DNA from: Gonatopus flavifemur
Lineage: Eukaryota > Arthropoda > Insecta > Hymenoptera > Dryinidae
DNA: 64,000 nt
Direction: 5' to 3'
NCBI GenBank assembly: GCA_018340375.1
Contig: JAFFJZ010000006.1
Span: 13,534,001 to 13,598,000 of the forward strand
Part shown: one piece after another, positions 33,053 through 45,706 of the stretch
How positions within the stretch are numbered: the first letter of the stretch is position 1
How the letters are laid out: every line of letters begins with the position of its first letter
The notes under the pieces: generated by a model
What the model was told of the DNA's origin: nothing
The model's input: only the letters and a program-made list of their open reading frames with translations
The model's database searches: none
Position numbers and translations under genes: made by a program

Positions 33053-34183
33053 TTATTTTCCATCCTGAGCAGATAAAATTTCTTTTGAAACTTCTTGCGG
33101 CCACCAATATGGTTTGATCACATTAACATTGATCCCTGATATTCTCAATTCTTTGGCATTAAGAGCTTCCGCGATACGTATCAAACCTAATCCATATTTA
33201 CCGTGAACTCCTCTGAGTTTACCCACTACTTGATCAGATTCGTCGGTGATCTTTTCGTCGTAAGATATATCGATGTTGGGATCTTGTTTAAAAATCAAAG
33301 GCATCAATCGTTTCCTCACAACACCCGTATGATGAGTACGGGCCGTGAGTTCTTGACCGATATAACAACCTTTATGAAAACTAATACCGTGTAAATAATC
33401 ACAATTGATTTCTAAAGGTAACGCTTTGCCGGGTGGCAGATCTTCCGATCCTTCACCCACTCCCAGTTTGTACAAAAATCCTCTATAATCGAGTACACCT
33501 TCAGAATCCGAAATTATATTAAAATTCAAACGTTTAGCTATATCACTCTTCGTCATGTCTAAATTCGCTAAAATTCTATATCCTAACGCAGATAATCTTG
33601 GATCTGTGAATATCATTGTGTCGTCTACGCATTTACTGTCCGTACTATTCGATGCGCCGCAAGGAAATATCGAACCTGGCAACTGATCTCCAGTTACGGT
33701 ATCCGATGAAGTTTCCGCATGTTCGACGGAAGGATCAAACGCACCCCAAACTTTTAATTTGTTATCCAAGACTTGGATATCTACTTTCTTCCTCAATCTA
33801 TACATTTTCAAATGTTTTTGTAGAGAATCCGTCACTCGGGAATCACATTCTATGTAATAAGTTGCATCTTCTTGACTCTTGTACAATATGGTATCGTACA
33901 GGACTCTGCCTTTGATATTCAAAAATAAAGCATAAATATTCGCTGCTCCTTCTTCCAAATGTCCGATGTCGTTAGTGATCAATCCTTGTAAAAAATCTGG
34001 GGTTTCCCGTCCACTCACCCGGAGGATGCTCTTATCGCGTAACTGTTGCAATACTTGGCATTCCGTTCCAGTAGACTTATGTCTGACGAATGGACAGTTA
34101 TGCAATTTTCCATATTTATTGAAGGCAACTAACGGTACTATAAATTTATCTATTCGAATGATTGCTGTACTTAACATCGTCAT
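33053..34183 (-). CDS. IBA57: IBA57, mitochondrial iron-sulfur cluster assembly factor
   Basis: A single exon of 376 codons, normal length for animal IBA57. It is a GcvT-fold (folate-binding/aminomethyltransferase-like) protein. The signature KGCYIGQE is at residues 271-278, followed by LTARTHHTGVVRKRL. The N-terminal region has LRVSGRETPDFLQGLITND (residues 54-72), and the first 40 residues are basic and hydrophobic as in a mitochondrial presequence. Family role: with ISCA1/ISCA2 it helps build [4Fe-4S] clusters for mitochondrial enzymes. Two in-frame ATGs (codons 1 and 3) could start it. The stop codon overlaps an AATAAATAAA stretch that can act as poly(A) signal, consistent with the short gap to CDPF1. 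Confidence 0.96.
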   Translation of the reverse strand: MTMLSTAIIRIDKFIVPLVAFNKYGKLHNCPFVRHKSTGTECQVLQQLRDKSILRVSGRETPDFLQGLITNDIGHLEEGAANIYALFLNIKGRVLYDTILYKSQEDATYYIECDSRVTDSLQKHLKMYRLRKKVDIQVLDNKLKVWGAFDPSVEHAETSSDTVTGDQLPGSIFPCGASNSTDSKCVDDTMIFTDPRLSALGYRILANLDMTKSDIAKRLNFNIISDSEGVLDYRGFLYKLGVGEGSEDLPPGKALPLEINCDYLHGISFHKGCYIGQELTARTHHTGVVRKRLMPLIFKQDPNIDISYDEKITDESDQVVGKLRGVHGKYGLGLIRIAEALNAKELRISGINVNVIKPYWWPQEVSKEILSAQDGK

Positions 34184-34249
34184 GATATTTTTGACCTTTG
34201 TAAAAAAAGAAATTAATCAACCATTTGTTTGTTGGGATTATATCTAAGA

Positions 34250-36100
34250 AAAAATGTTTGCAGTTTTTTCCAAGGTTTCAATTAGCCTTTTGTAATTATG
34301 ATGTATATTATGTACTTAATTGAAAATTTGAAAAAAATTTAACAAAATTTTAGGTTAAAACTAACCTTACAAACTCTGATACCAATGATTTTTTAGGATC
34401 TCACGTGGTATTCATTGCAAAATTCAATATTCTTTCACATATTCATTTATGAATCTTCGAAGTGTGAACGTTCAAAAAAAGCATTTCTTTATCGTTGATC
34501 GTGAATTATCTCAATTCATTGCTTTTACTATTTTGATCCTTGATTTAAAGGTTATGTTCGATGTGTCCCAGGTGAATTCAGTGTTACCAGCCTTCTGCTT
34601 TTTCAACTTCTGTCATTGGCCGTTCCATTCAAACGGCTGCACCAACTAGAATGAGAAATCTCTTTTTATCCCTTTTTTTCTTAGAAGAAAAATCCCTGAT
34701 TATCCCTCTTGTAGAAGAAAATATCCCTCTTTTTGAAAAATGAATGTTGATTCTAAATATCGAATCATGATCCGGGGTTTTGTATTTTCATAAAAGAATT
34801 CCTTCTGTCTAAAAATCCCTAAAGTGGGTTCCTTGGGGACATGTTTGCTTGTGCCGAGTGGGAGGTTCTTGGTTTATTAGCTTGACAAACGAAATTGAAC
34901 GAAATGACGTATAGAAACAGAATAATGATGCTTCATGATGCTCCTGATATCAAAGGAGTAGATAATTCTCTGTTACTTCGCGGGCACCCTGGAACAAAAT
35001 TAGAGGTGTTAGCTTCCCATAGAGGACAATCGGATCTCCGTAGAATTGAGGGAGAAGAAAGGGAAAGGGGTGGATATATAACTTGGTACGATGAAGAAGC
35101 AGCGTACAGACGACAGAGAAATATCCAGGCCATTTTTTCGGGCAGACATTTCTCCGTTGCTGCTCCACGCTGTATCCACAGATTCCTTTTTTCTCCCGGA
35201 ATTCCTCTGTTTTTAAATACAAAGACATATTTGTTACAGATGTTGACAAATTTTATCTCCATACGATTAAGCAATCATGAGTGTTTTGAAACAAATTGAA
35301 TAGTTTATTTAATTCCGTGTGGGCAGTGCTCCCACATTATTCGCTGGGACTGCTCATTGATTATTGAGATTTCATACAAACTTTGCATCGGTAAATGACC
35401 GTTCAAATCTATTAAGAACTGGTTTTTGAATGATTTGAATTAGACAATATTCAACAGTATCGACATGTTTTATAGAAATTTTATAAAATCTCGATCAAAA
35501 CTTGATATAAATTGTATTTAAAAAAAATATCAATACTGTTAAACACAGGTGATGGACAGTTTGAATGGATTTGAATGGTGCATGTGAAATTGAAACGTTC
35601 ATGTACGTTCAATGTTTTATGTTTCAAATATTTTATGAACGTAAAGAGAATATATAAACATACTTATTATATATTGAGGCAACTAGGCCTCTCGTGTTAT
35701 TATCTTCTCTTATTGCTTGAACACCGGTATTACACGCTGTAAAAAGAAAGTTTTGAATTCAGATTGTGCCATGACTGAATTTAAGACGCAGTGTATTATA
35801 TCCACCTATTCGCTGAAACAACAAATTAAAATGAATGAAGGAAATGATATGAAAGCTTCCGAAAGTGATAAACTTGGAAGATTTGCATACGCCTTGCATG
35901 AGACGCGTTGACGAGAGGAGAAAGCAACATACGGAGGGACAATGCTCATTTATCAGTCCCGATCTTGGATTTGTTTTGAAAATTTGTCGTCTTAAATTTG
36001 AAAATTTGTTGAATCAACCCACACCGATGCAGTGTTCATAATTTATGCCCTGACCTTAAAATCCAAAAGATTTTGACGAAAGCTGGCGCCTATGCGTTGA
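34250..36100. other. intergenic DNA between IBA57 and kindlin
   Basis: IBA57 and kindlin are divergent here. A 134-codon plus-strand frame (34895-35299) and an overlapping minus-strand frame resemble nothing I know. No transposon was recognised, in contrast to the flanking kilobases. Confidence 0.35.
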
Positions 36101-36129
36101 GAAGAGAAACACAAGGCAATTGAAAGTCG

Positions 36130-36784
36130 AAGGAGGGATGGACCAAGATGGTGGTAGTGAGGGAAAGCGGAGGAGGACGTTGCGCGCGCATTGTCAAGAG
36201 AGCGCGCGCTACGCTTGGTAAATGGTTCTATTCTTGGTAAGAGAGCGAATCGAGTCTCAGGCCACGAGTGAAGTATGTTTCTTTGCCGTTGCTGGTATCT
36301 CTGGTCGTAAAACGGGAGGGAGAAGACGGACCAGTTGTCGAGACACCGGTGCCTCACGAGGACGATCACGGCAGAATCAGAATTAGCCTCCACTTTTTCC
36401 GTCCGATCTTTAAATATCGTGGATAATCATTGTACAGTTGAATAGGTAAATAGTGTTTTAGATGTTATCGTCAAATCGTGTCATCATTTTCAAAACTGAA
36501 AAGTGTTTTACGTTCCCCGAGATCGTCGTTGTCGTTGCCACACACGCGACTCGACGATAAAGTGAGGTAAAAAAATTCCTTGTGTGCTCGCGTGGCAAAT
36601 AACCAAGTATAGACCAATCGGGAGTGCAGAGCGTAAAACGAAGTGGTCATGTTGCTAATTCTAATGTTTTGAAGTGTCGAAAACGAGATTGGATATCTCG
36701 ATCTTGTGATCCATCGGTTCCCGTATTGGAAGATCAACAAGTGTTTCCTTTAACAACATCGGACCCAAACAAAAACATTCAAAA
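36130..36784 (+). promoter_or_regulatory. likely promoter and 5' untranslated region of kindlin
   Basis: The sequence becomes clearly richer in GC and CpG than its surroundings, with GCGCGCGC in two inverted places (36181-36210) and several CG-rich stretches to 36370. It runs without a recognised gene to the kindlin ATG. The transcription start was not resolved, and frames through this region are not conserved-looking. Confidence 0.4.
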
Positions 36785-36923
36785 ATGTATTCCGACGGCC
36801 ACGAGGTGGATGGTAGTTGGGTGTTGCGCGTCTACGTGACGGATTTGCAAGTCGAGAGGAGCTTACGCGTCAAAGGAGAGTTACACATCGGAGGTGTCAT
36901 GCTAAGACTCGTCGAAGATCTCG
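36785..36923 (+). CDS. Fit1: kindlin/fermitin, first coding exon
   Basis: 46 codons plus one base, ending at a GTAAAT donor. The peptide matches the N-terminal F0 (ubiquitin-like) domain of kindlins: [15 protein letters not shown], then [20 protein letters not shown]. The intron after the LVE-[KD]-L segment, in phase 1, agrees with a following Asp in the family. Kindlins bind integrin beta tails and, with talin, activate integrins at muscle attachment and adhesion sites. The next exon should encode a WSDHALWW-type motif; I could not find it in the remaining 27 kb, so intron 1 runs past the window end. Whether this is the Fit1 or Fit2 orthologue cannot be told from one exon. Confidence 0.9.
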
Positions 36924-39040
36924 GTAAATTTCTTTTCCTTTTCTCAAGTTCAATCGATTCGTTTTATAATCGTCTTAGTTTCAGGTGAAATTTTCGGTTC
37001 CTCGCTTGACGTTCCTTTCAAACTGAGCTTTTTAATCAAAACAAAATATTCTCCGAATAATCGATCATGGATCATTATTACAGCATTACAGTTATTCGAG
37101 GAATCGTTTCTGATTTTTCACCCAAGAAAAAGCTGAAGTTATTATATACGATGTCAGCTGATTGTATCAACTTCATACAAAACTCTAAACACAGTTGAGA
37201 AAATGAATGGAATGCAAAATATTCAGATAATGACGCGTTTAATATTTGTATACATTAAACATTGCGTTGGAGTAACCGATTTGTATCGTGACAAAATGGT
37301 AATGCACCAGGCGGCAATGCAGCAACAAGTTGCATCGGATTATTCGTGAATCGTACTTGCGTGTGCGACGATACCCTACTGTGGCGTCTCCCACCACAAT
37401 ATATATATATATACATATATATGCTGTATGAAGCTCACAAGTGAAGCACATGCACCACAAGAGTGGAAAAACTGGACGGTCGAACTAGTTTCGCCATGAT
37501 GATGGACGAAAAAACGGGCGTAGGGTACAGAGACGCATCTTAGCCGCTCCTTTAAGCCAACGAAATAGCAATACCTTCGATTGAAAATTTCATCATTATC
37601 ATCTCTGTTTTAAGGTCGTCAATTAGTATCGTTCATTATTATTCGAAATGTAAAAAAATTCTTCGAAATTACAATGCAAAATCCACTTTGGTACGACAAA
37701 GTCCAATGTCAGTCGCAAACGAGACAAGGCCGATAATGATATCACCATCTTTTTTAATACTACTATATATACTATGCACAGACACGTGCGAAGAACAATA
37801 GATATCCTGTATAATTGATAAACAAAAGAACATCGATAATAATTCATCGGTTTATCTAGTTTTTTCTATTTTCTTCATTGCTGCATTCATGTAATTATAT
37901 GGAGTAAGAGACCACAGCTTTATCAAGACTTGGTACATTCTTAACTAGCACAAGGATATGATCGATGATGATGATGATGATGATGATGATGAAGATGTGT
38001 GGGATGTCTTAGAAATGTATATCTTGCTTTGAATTTTCTATAAATGTTCAATGGATCTTTCATAAATCGATAATTAACTCTCCCGCCCTTTTTATCTTCA
38101 TTCTCACTAATGGACGTTGTTCTCTTTCGAATGACATCGATCTGGTATTCGGAATTATTATAATCATGCTATGATTATGTCACATAACATTCAATGGGTT
38201 CCACAAACCTGGGAAACCTAGTCAAGGAATTCTTGGTTTAACTCTCATCATTCATGATTTAAACTACAACAATGTTCTTATTCAACCAAATTCATTTTTG
38301 TAAAAGATAACCACTTTTTATATAAAAAATATTGAATTTTTATTGAAATATATACAAATTATATATATATTTTTTATATCAAACGATTCCCATCGCTAGC
38401 AAAAATAGAATCAGGATCGATTCCACGGAGTGATGTGACTTGAAGAATGTTTTAATTGTTTTGTATGATGAAAAATTAATGTTGCTGAAGTTTGAATCGT
38501 TTCTAGAAACGAAACGAAAATTTCAACCCACAAAATCTAATGAATGATCGAGTATTTCGTTTCGATAAACGATTGAAACTTCAGCAACATGAAAAGTGAT
38601 ATTTTTTCATAATGGATGTTCATCGAACAATGAATTTTTGTTCTCCTGAGGGGAAAAAGTATTCCAAATTGTATATAATTTATATACAAATTTGAAAATT
38701 CCCACCCGGGAAGGCGTGAAAAATATTCAGCAATGAATTGATCGTATTATGAGAATTCAATCTTCTAGAACTTGAATATAATATAAATATAAATGTTCGA
38801 GATTAAGATCGCATCAGAGCCCACTGATCTCTGATAACACGAAATTCAACTAAGATCGTTACCCTACATCTTGGAGGATCGTCCAAGACATACTCATTCA
38901 ATTCAATTGAGTGCTTAATTGATTCAATGACCATTTAATTATTTCATAATGCGTTTCTTTGATTCAGCGAAATGATAATTAGAACAATAAAATACCCAAT
39001 TGAATTTGATGAATACGTCTTTGGTGTTATTGGAAGACCT
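36924..39040 (+). other. start of kindlin intron 1
   Basis: Repeat-poor intronic DNA. An AT run is at 37399-37422, a GAT microsatellite at 37964-37992 and a small foldback at 38480-38589. No further exon was recognised. Confidence 0.5.
38480..38589. repeat. 110-bp foldback
   Basis: TGTTGCTGAAGTTTGAATCG and CGATTGAAACTTCAGCAACA are inverted. The stem continues with TTTCGTTTCG-type words. Related AAGTTTGAATCG segments stand alone near 29590 and 29778. Confidence 0.6.
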
Positions 39041-40076
39041 ACCAGGTCATTCGATATGTCCGTAGGATGAGTAAGAAAGAGCCTTCGAGGGCGATACAAC
39101 GAGTATAGCGATTTTCCAATTTTTAGATACCTCTCTTTCTCTTCAAAATAGGCCTCAGTTTCAGCGATTACTTCTGATTTCTGGGATTTGAATTTCTTCC
39201 CATTCTCTTGAGATCTGAAAATAGGAAAAAGTCGCTAATTCCAATTCATTCAATTTTGCCATCATTCTCATCGATTTCTGACACGGTGCAGTGTCTTGGG
39301 GAAACACTGTTTTCTTTCGCAAATGTGGCCGTTTCTTTGCGATTTCAGTCTTCAATCGATCAAAAAGTGCACAGTTATAGTCGCTGTTGATTTTATTCCC
39401 TTCCGAATCGAATTTTGGATTCGATTCGTCGACTGCTGTCCACTCAGCTGACTGTCTTTTGAATTCTGGTGTGTAATAGTGAAGCTATGTTTCATCCATT
39501 GTCACATATCGACGATAGAATTTTATTTTATTGCGGTTTAACAGCGCCAAACACTTTTTGATCGACTGTGAGCTCACACGGCACCCACTTAGCACACAGC
39601 TTTCGCGTGAAATGGTAAAAACACTACCATCCGATATCTTCACAATGTTAGCTACCTCGTGCACCTTCGATTTGCGATCTTTCATAACCAATTTGTGGAT
39701 TTTTTCAATGTTTTTTGGAATAACAGCCTCATTTGGGCGTCCACTGAGTGCGCTCTGTATCATTTGTGCTGGTACGACCACGTTTAAATTCAGCAATCCA
39801 CTTCTCTACCATTTGTCTCGATGGAGCAGAGTCCGGATAATGTTTATCGAGCCATTCGAGGTTTCCACTGTATGTTTTTTTTTTTTCAATAACAAAAGTT
39901 GCTTCACACAAAATGCTATAACTCACGAATCAATAGTCAAATTGTCATCAAAATTACACTTGTATCATTCGAGGGTTAGTACTAAATCAAAATTAAATGG
40001 CAAAAATTTTGAATGGACTGTTATTTTTTATGGTGCGGTCTACAGAAATGAAATATGGTTTTTATGACTCGTCGTA
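39041..40076 (-). pseudogene. mariner transposase, decayed copy
   Basis: Read on the minus strand, pieces of a mariner (D,D34D) transposase appear in order. There is an N-terminal helix-turn-helix part with SAPSRQMVEKWIAEFKRGR, then NIEKIHKLVMKDRK and VTMDET (first catalytic Asp). Next come LHYYTPEFKRQSAEW, KKRPHLRKKTVF and QDTAPCQKSM (second Asp), and SDFFLFSDLKRM (third Asp). Damage: frameshifts near 39735, TAG in place of the Trp after MDET, loss of the segment between the first and second Asp blocks, and loss of the HPPYSPDLAP segment. Inverted ends of the CCAGGTCAT / ATGACTCGTCG type lie near 39041 and 40076, each next to TA. Inactive. Confidence 0.9.
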
Positions 40077-43000
40077 CCACTAAAAATTGGAATATTCTTA
40101 GAAATAATTAGAAAACATTTGTAACGGTTATATACCGCAGTGGAATGATAGAGTACTCGTAGATCGCATTAACTTGGCCATCGGTTGCTTTCTATCGTTT
40201 GACGGCATGTGCAGCTTGTTTGCATTAGAGCGGCCAGAGGTATGTGTGTCTGTTACGTGGAACTGCACTCGGTTGTCCTATCCCTGCCAGACCTCTCTAT
40301 TGCTGCCCATCAGGATATTTTAGGCGGTACCTTATGAAAAGTTCTTCTCTTCTCCAAAGCCTGCCTCGTCGAGTTTATTTTAGCTTGACGTTTGTGTTGG
40401 CTTTTCGATCCCACCTTTCCTTTTCTCTATTTCCTCGTCGGAACTGCTGCTGACTGCCGACTATCTTTCGGAATTACACAGAAACTGAAAATCAAATTAT
40501 TATTCGTTGGTCGATCACAACACAATTTTTTCTTCATAAATAAATTGAATCTATGATCGTATTGGTTGAATTCGTTGTCGTTTTGCCTTGGCCAAGGCAA
40601 GGCAAGGGACTATCAAGTTCCTGCATGCTTTCTTAAATCTGGAAAGGTCTTCCGTGAACGTGCCGTGCCAAGGCATCCGGCTTTGCATCCCTTTATTAAA
40701 TCTCTACCCACATACCTCATAATCTTCTTACACCGTCCTGAGGAATTCATAAACAAACGAGGAAAATAAGCAAAAATAAGAATCAGTTGAGTCTTTCGTT
40801 TTAAAAACATTTTTCCTCAAACTACAATTTATTTGAATTTATGTATAGAATTCTTTGTTTCACATAAAAAAAAAAAAAAGCACTGTGTATCTAATCAAAT
40901 CGTGTCTTCGATGAATTACAATAGCTTCCAGCTGCTACCAAAGGACTTTTCCTCCTAATCTCAATGTTGACCATTGCAGTCCTTTCGCGATAAGGAAATA
41001 CCTTTAACTCTTCGTATCTCGAGCAACATACGCCTCCCGCATGATAATTCTCCATGTTTACGTCAATGTGCCTCGTTATTGTACACCTCCCAGCTTGTTT
41101 TCACTGATCGCTCATTGTACATATGCCGATAAGATTTGTATTTTTCATGCAAATACATATTACACGTTCAATGTCGTTCGAAAGAACAAAAGAGAGAATA
41201 CCTTGAATTTCTTTGGAAATTCTATATTAGCCTTATGGGAGGATGATAAGATTTTGAATGAAAATGAGAACCCTAAAAGCACATCTGCTGTCGCAGGATC
41301 TGTTACCAATCTGTTCGACAGAATTTATACCTACTTCGATATCCGTCTGTGTATCTGGTGGCAGAAACATATGGCAGATTCTGTCGTCGTTTCAGTGAAA
41401 TCCGTTCGGAAGGAGATTGCGATCTCCCATCCGTTACCCTGTCTCTATACTTCATTGTGCACGATACAAAGGAATATATATCTATTTATTCATTTTTTCG
41501 GATAACTTCATTAAAAAATCTTCCTATCTTCGCGATAGGATATCGTGGTTTTATAAAAATTACCATTATTACGCTCGAATAATTTCATTGATTTATGATA
41601 TACACGCGCACACGGAGGGGCCAGAATCCATGTTGTGAGAGGTAGCAGGTGAAGATTCAACAAACGCATGTGTGTGGTCTTTGTTACATATCTTGGAGGG
41701 GTTTTTTCCATGTTTTCTTCAGCTTCACCGACAGGTTACACAGGATACCGCTGTGTATTTAATCCACATCGAAGCCCTACGCAAATAATCTTCCTGCACG
41801 TTCTTTCATCAAAGATTTTCAAAACAAATAGAAAATTCATGAATTTTTCAGGGATTTAATTCTCACGAGGAACAATAAAACAATTCTTTTCGCTTGATTG
41901 AACGTAACTGCTTATAAATGGAACGTTGAAATGGCGCATACAAATGTATATTATATTTATCGAATGACGTTCACGGTCTGTCGATCAATTGGAATGTTTC
42001 CAAAGTGGCATTATGTCAACACTTTTATTATAAAGTTTCTTTGGATTTCAAGTTCTCATAATCGATCAATTCTAAATTATTATTGTTATTATTATTAACG
42101 TAATTAATCAAAGTAGGTATAGTTTCTCTGTTCTACTCCCCCACTTAAACATCAAAACATTATCATTCAAATCACATTCACGTGTTACACATTCAAGTTA
42201 CGTTACCGCGTCTTTTTGTTACTTCATTTAAAATATTCTATACGTAAAACGAGAGTCGAGGGTATTCAAGTTTGGAACGAGTTGAGTTTCACTGTTGTAC
42301 ATGATAAGAATGTGGAATGATGATTTCCATAAGAATGATGATTTATTGAAAAATATTCATTTGTAGATATTTCAAAAAAATCATCACTGAGGAATTCGAA
42401 TACCGGTGAATGGGGTGCGAGACAATGTAGAAGAAAAGAATGCGCTCTTGATTCGCATAATTAACGTTTGCTGCCAGGGAACACGTGTTCGTCATCGTAC
42501 AGATCGTACATCGTTATATACGTCAGCATTTATATACCTACCTATACTACATATACGTGTATGTCGCGATCCATTATACGAGTACACACAACACAAAGTG
42601 CTTAGAGGAAAAGAGGAATGATAAAGAAGTCGAGTGAACTCGGTCGTTCGATGTACCGTACATCAGCAGCTCGTTGACAAGACTGCATTCTTCTCCTCTG
42701 GTGTTTCTGCGAAGTTTAACAGACCCACCATCGGGCAAGAGCCGAGCCTAGCCTAAGCCTCACTTCTGGCGACACTGGGAGTTTCCTTACAAGTTCGACA
42801 ACTCACCTCCGTCGAAAACAACTATTCTTCAAGAATTTTGAAGGATTCTTGAATAACTTTTCATAATTTCTACAGTCGGGTTGAAGAACTCTTTTCGTAG
42901 CACGATTATATTTTTTCTCTTTTATTGTTTGTTCCGAATATGGAGAAATTATTCCCTTCTCGATAAAAATAATTAATCACCATCGATATACCATTAAGAT

Positions 43001-43480
43001 CGGGGCTTGGCTTCTCTAGACTTTCGTCTCCAATTATCCATCGACCATTCTCAGTTCCTTATACGAAGAATTTCCTGTATACACCTACAATCGTAATACC
43101 CCATTGTATTCCATTGTCCGTCTGAATTCTCATGCTGAGTTTGTGCTATGTATTCTGCCCACTTACACTTTTTTGACAAAGCAAAACCAAGCGTCTGAAT
43201 TGTCCAGCCTTAAGAAGCGACCAAGGTTCTTGACGTTTCAAAAATTCATCTTTCTAAAGGGTTCGTTCGAATCCTACTCGAGTCTAGACGAGACTTCCGT
43301 CGGAACGTTGTAGAGAAGACCTCGCCTGAATTGGAATAACAATCTTAGTCAAGTTTCGGACATCGAGTTAACTTGATTGTACTTTCTAGTCTAGAATTTT
43401 TATTCAATTATTCGAAGTTTTGGTAGACGAATACCAACGGTGAATCCTTGAAGATTTCATTCGCATAATCAAAGAAAACA
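40077..43480 (+). other. kindlin intron 1, mostly unique sequence
   Basis: No transposon and no conserved protein was recognised. Frames of up to 154 codons (41041-41505) look non-conserved. A palindrome GCCTTGGCCAAGGC lies at 40587-40600 and a GC-richer patch at 42700-42790. Confidence 0.4.
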
Positions 43481-43484
43481 TTTG

Positions 43485-43957
43485 CACGGTTTTTGCCCTC
43501 TTGTCTCATTTTTAGACTGATTTTGTCCAGATGGTTGATCAATGGGGACAAAAACAGTACTTTTTCAAGATTTTAGTCTGGATACCTAGTAGAAATGCTC
43601 TACACGGAGAAAAACGTATGGGAAATGTGTAGCAGGGTTTACCATAATAATAGCAGTTTTGGGACACATGAGCATCTCCGTGTAATAATTGACAAGTTTC
43701 GTAACGCTTAACTAGCTAAAAACTAGACGCTTGAGAGTGCCTCGTAGGATTCTGGCTAGTTGAGCGTTACAAAACTCGTCAATGACTAGAGCATTTCTAC
43801 TTGGGTATTTCTTCTCAATCACTTTAATTCGCTGGAGGAGAAATCCGGAATAAAATCTTGAAAAAAATACTGTTTTGGTCCGCATTAATCAACCATCAGG
43901 GCAAAACCAGTCTAGAAATGAGATAAGAGGACAAAAACTGTGCAGATTTTCCGACCC
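43485..43957. repeat. foldback element with an 80-bp insertion
   Basis: GCACGGTTTTTGCCCTCTTG on the left and its mirror at 43935-43955 bound arms of over 100 bp (TTTTGTCCAGATGGTTGATC and mirror). A TA-flanked insert sits at 43603-43682. The opposite arm, reading AGAGCATTTCTAC, shows the site without the insert. Confidence 0.65.
43603..43682. mobile_element. 80-bp MITE, CACGGAGAAAAACG termini, TSD TA
   Basis: Termini CACGGAGA and TCTCCGTG with TA at 43601-43602 and 43683-43684. The mirrored arm of the host foldback lacks it. Confidence 0.65.
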
Positions 43958-44232
43958 GGAAAAGCACAGAGGGCACTGTTAAAAATTTCTTGAAATTTCA
44001 TGTACTTTTCATGTACATATGTGAATGAAAATGCAATTTTTGTGAACTGAAATAGGAATCCAAATACATGTTATTGAATTTTCAAGTTATTGTGCATGAA
44101 AATTGAAATTAATGTACAGGTGATTGAAAAAACTTAGACAAATTTAATCCATTTTAATAACATAATAATATCATTATAATTATAATCCAATTATGGCTGT
44201 GATGGTAACCAACTGAAAATAACAAAAGTGAT

Positions 44233-44373
44233 CCAAGTTGGTTTGGATTTGAAAAAAAAATCTAAAAATGCTCATATCTCAAAAACTAATCTTCAAAAAA
44301 CGGGAAATTCTTGCATTATGGCTGCAGAATACGCCCTTGAAATACAATTTTTCTCACTTGGGTCACCCTGTAT
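44233..44373. repeat. solo terminus related to the element at 5780-6485
   Basis: Reads GATTTGAAAAAAAAATCTAA, then ACGGGAAATTCTTGCATTAT, then GCAGAATACGCCCTTGAAAT, and ends GGTCACCCTGTA. The order and wording parallel the right part of 5780-6485; the other end is missing. Confidence 0.6.
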
Positions 44374-44550
44374 ACTAACGCTTTGACGAAGTCATCCACG
44401 TATCCACTTCAACTATGTACTAGTTAGATCACACGATTTGTTCAGTGTTTCTACATCACAAGTACATCTTGATTCACAAATTTGAAGAATGAACGCAAGG
44501 TCATATAGGCAGAAAAATGCTCCCTTCCACATGAGTGGCAGTGGCTTGAG

Positions 44551-44788
44551 TGCACCGAAAGAAAAAGCATGCTTTAGAAGCATAACACACCTCAATGCTT
44601 CTAACGCATTTGTTACAACGTACTTTTAACGCTCGGGACTCGTGCAGTTGACGCACGAGACCATGCTTTTTGGGTATGTGTCACATGCTTTCTAAGCATG
44701 GGTACCGAGCGTTGGAAGCACGTTATGACAAATGCATTAGAAACCTTAGTGCGTCATACTTCTGCAGTATGCTTTTTCTCTCGGTGTG
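44551..44788. mobile_element. MITE of GAAAGCATGC words
   Basis: The ends GCACCGAAAGAAAAAGCATGC and GCTTTTTCTCTCGGTGTG are inverted. AAGCATGCTT, GAAGCATAA and GGAAGCACG words recur. The target duplication is unclear. Confidence 0.55.
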
Positions 44789-45706
44789 ATAAAGCTTTGG
44801 CGTCCGGTTTCGACGTCCCGCGTTAGCATCTTGCGAAGGTGATTTTTTTTTCAACAATCATGAACATGTGCATGAAATTTGAAGAACTGGTTATTGGATT
44901 TTCAATACTACTGTACATTATTTTTCATTTACGTGAGTGGAAATTGCTTCCATTACATGTGATTGAAAATTCAATCAGAAATTTATAACAGTGGGTTTAT
45001 AAAAATTCGCAAGTATCGATGTTTATATACAGATGAAATACATGTAACTTAGAATACATCAGCTCGCTTGCATGCTGCACATCATTGAATCAGGGTAAAT
45101 TCAAACACCGCCTTGCTTGTTGGCCACTTAACTTGAATTATCTTCTTGGCTTACGTGTATAGTGTTGGATTACAAGCATGGTAACTTTATATCAGCGCTA
45201 TGTACTTTCTGCAGTTCGTAAGGATCGGCCCTTCTCTTATATTTTGTATTATAGTAGGTATGGTACGAACACGGCACCGCTGTACCGCCAAATCATCTCA
45301 CAGCTTCCAGCTAGTCGAAGAACTGACAGTCGGTGATGATATAACGGGCTTGAGTTAATGAATCCTTGGGATTCTCGTTCTTACGAAATGTTTTGTATTC
45401 AATCTTCAGCAATCTAATCCAGTTTCGTGGAAGCCTTCAGGAGCAATTCGTTTGCCTTTGAAAATCCTGCGATAAAGGAATATATATAGTTTGTTTTATT
45501 TGTTTCACGAGGTACCCAGGATTGCAAAAATACTCTTCAGATTGGAACCTGTGAGAGAAAAATCGGTAAATTTTCTCGATACTTTGGGCAGCGAGTAACC
45601 CAAGGACAAACCCGGAAAAAGTACCGAGGTTTTGGTGACGGTTTTCGCTTGGCATTGGAGAAAGAGAAGAAGAGGCCCATTTGCGAGAACGTAATGTAAT
45701 TATACA

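Larger units (their letters stand above)
43974..44993. mobile_element. CACTGTT-type element with nested pieces, TSD GG
   Basis: Termini CACTGTTAAAAATTTCT and AGAAATTTATAACAGTG, with GG on both flanks (43972-43973, 44994-44995). TTCATGTACATGAA and GTGATTGAAAATT words recur near both ends. It contains a solo mariner-like terminus (44233-44373) and the MITE 44551-44788. Confidence 0.65.

Noticed and set aside
34895..35299. 134-codon plus-strand frame upstream of kindlin, and overlapping minus-strand frames
   Set aside because: Moderately long and not obviously low complexity, but no family, splice signals or conservation could be recognised. Left as unassigned intergenic DNA.
36043..36393. 116-codon minus-strand frame in the GC-rich region before kindlin
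   Set aside because: Best explained by the low stop-codon density of CpG-rich promoter DNA; no domain is visible.
41041..41505. 154-codon plus-strand frame in the kindlin intron
   Set aside because: Composition and overlapping frames look random. The WW pair in it is not the kindlin WSDHALWW motif.
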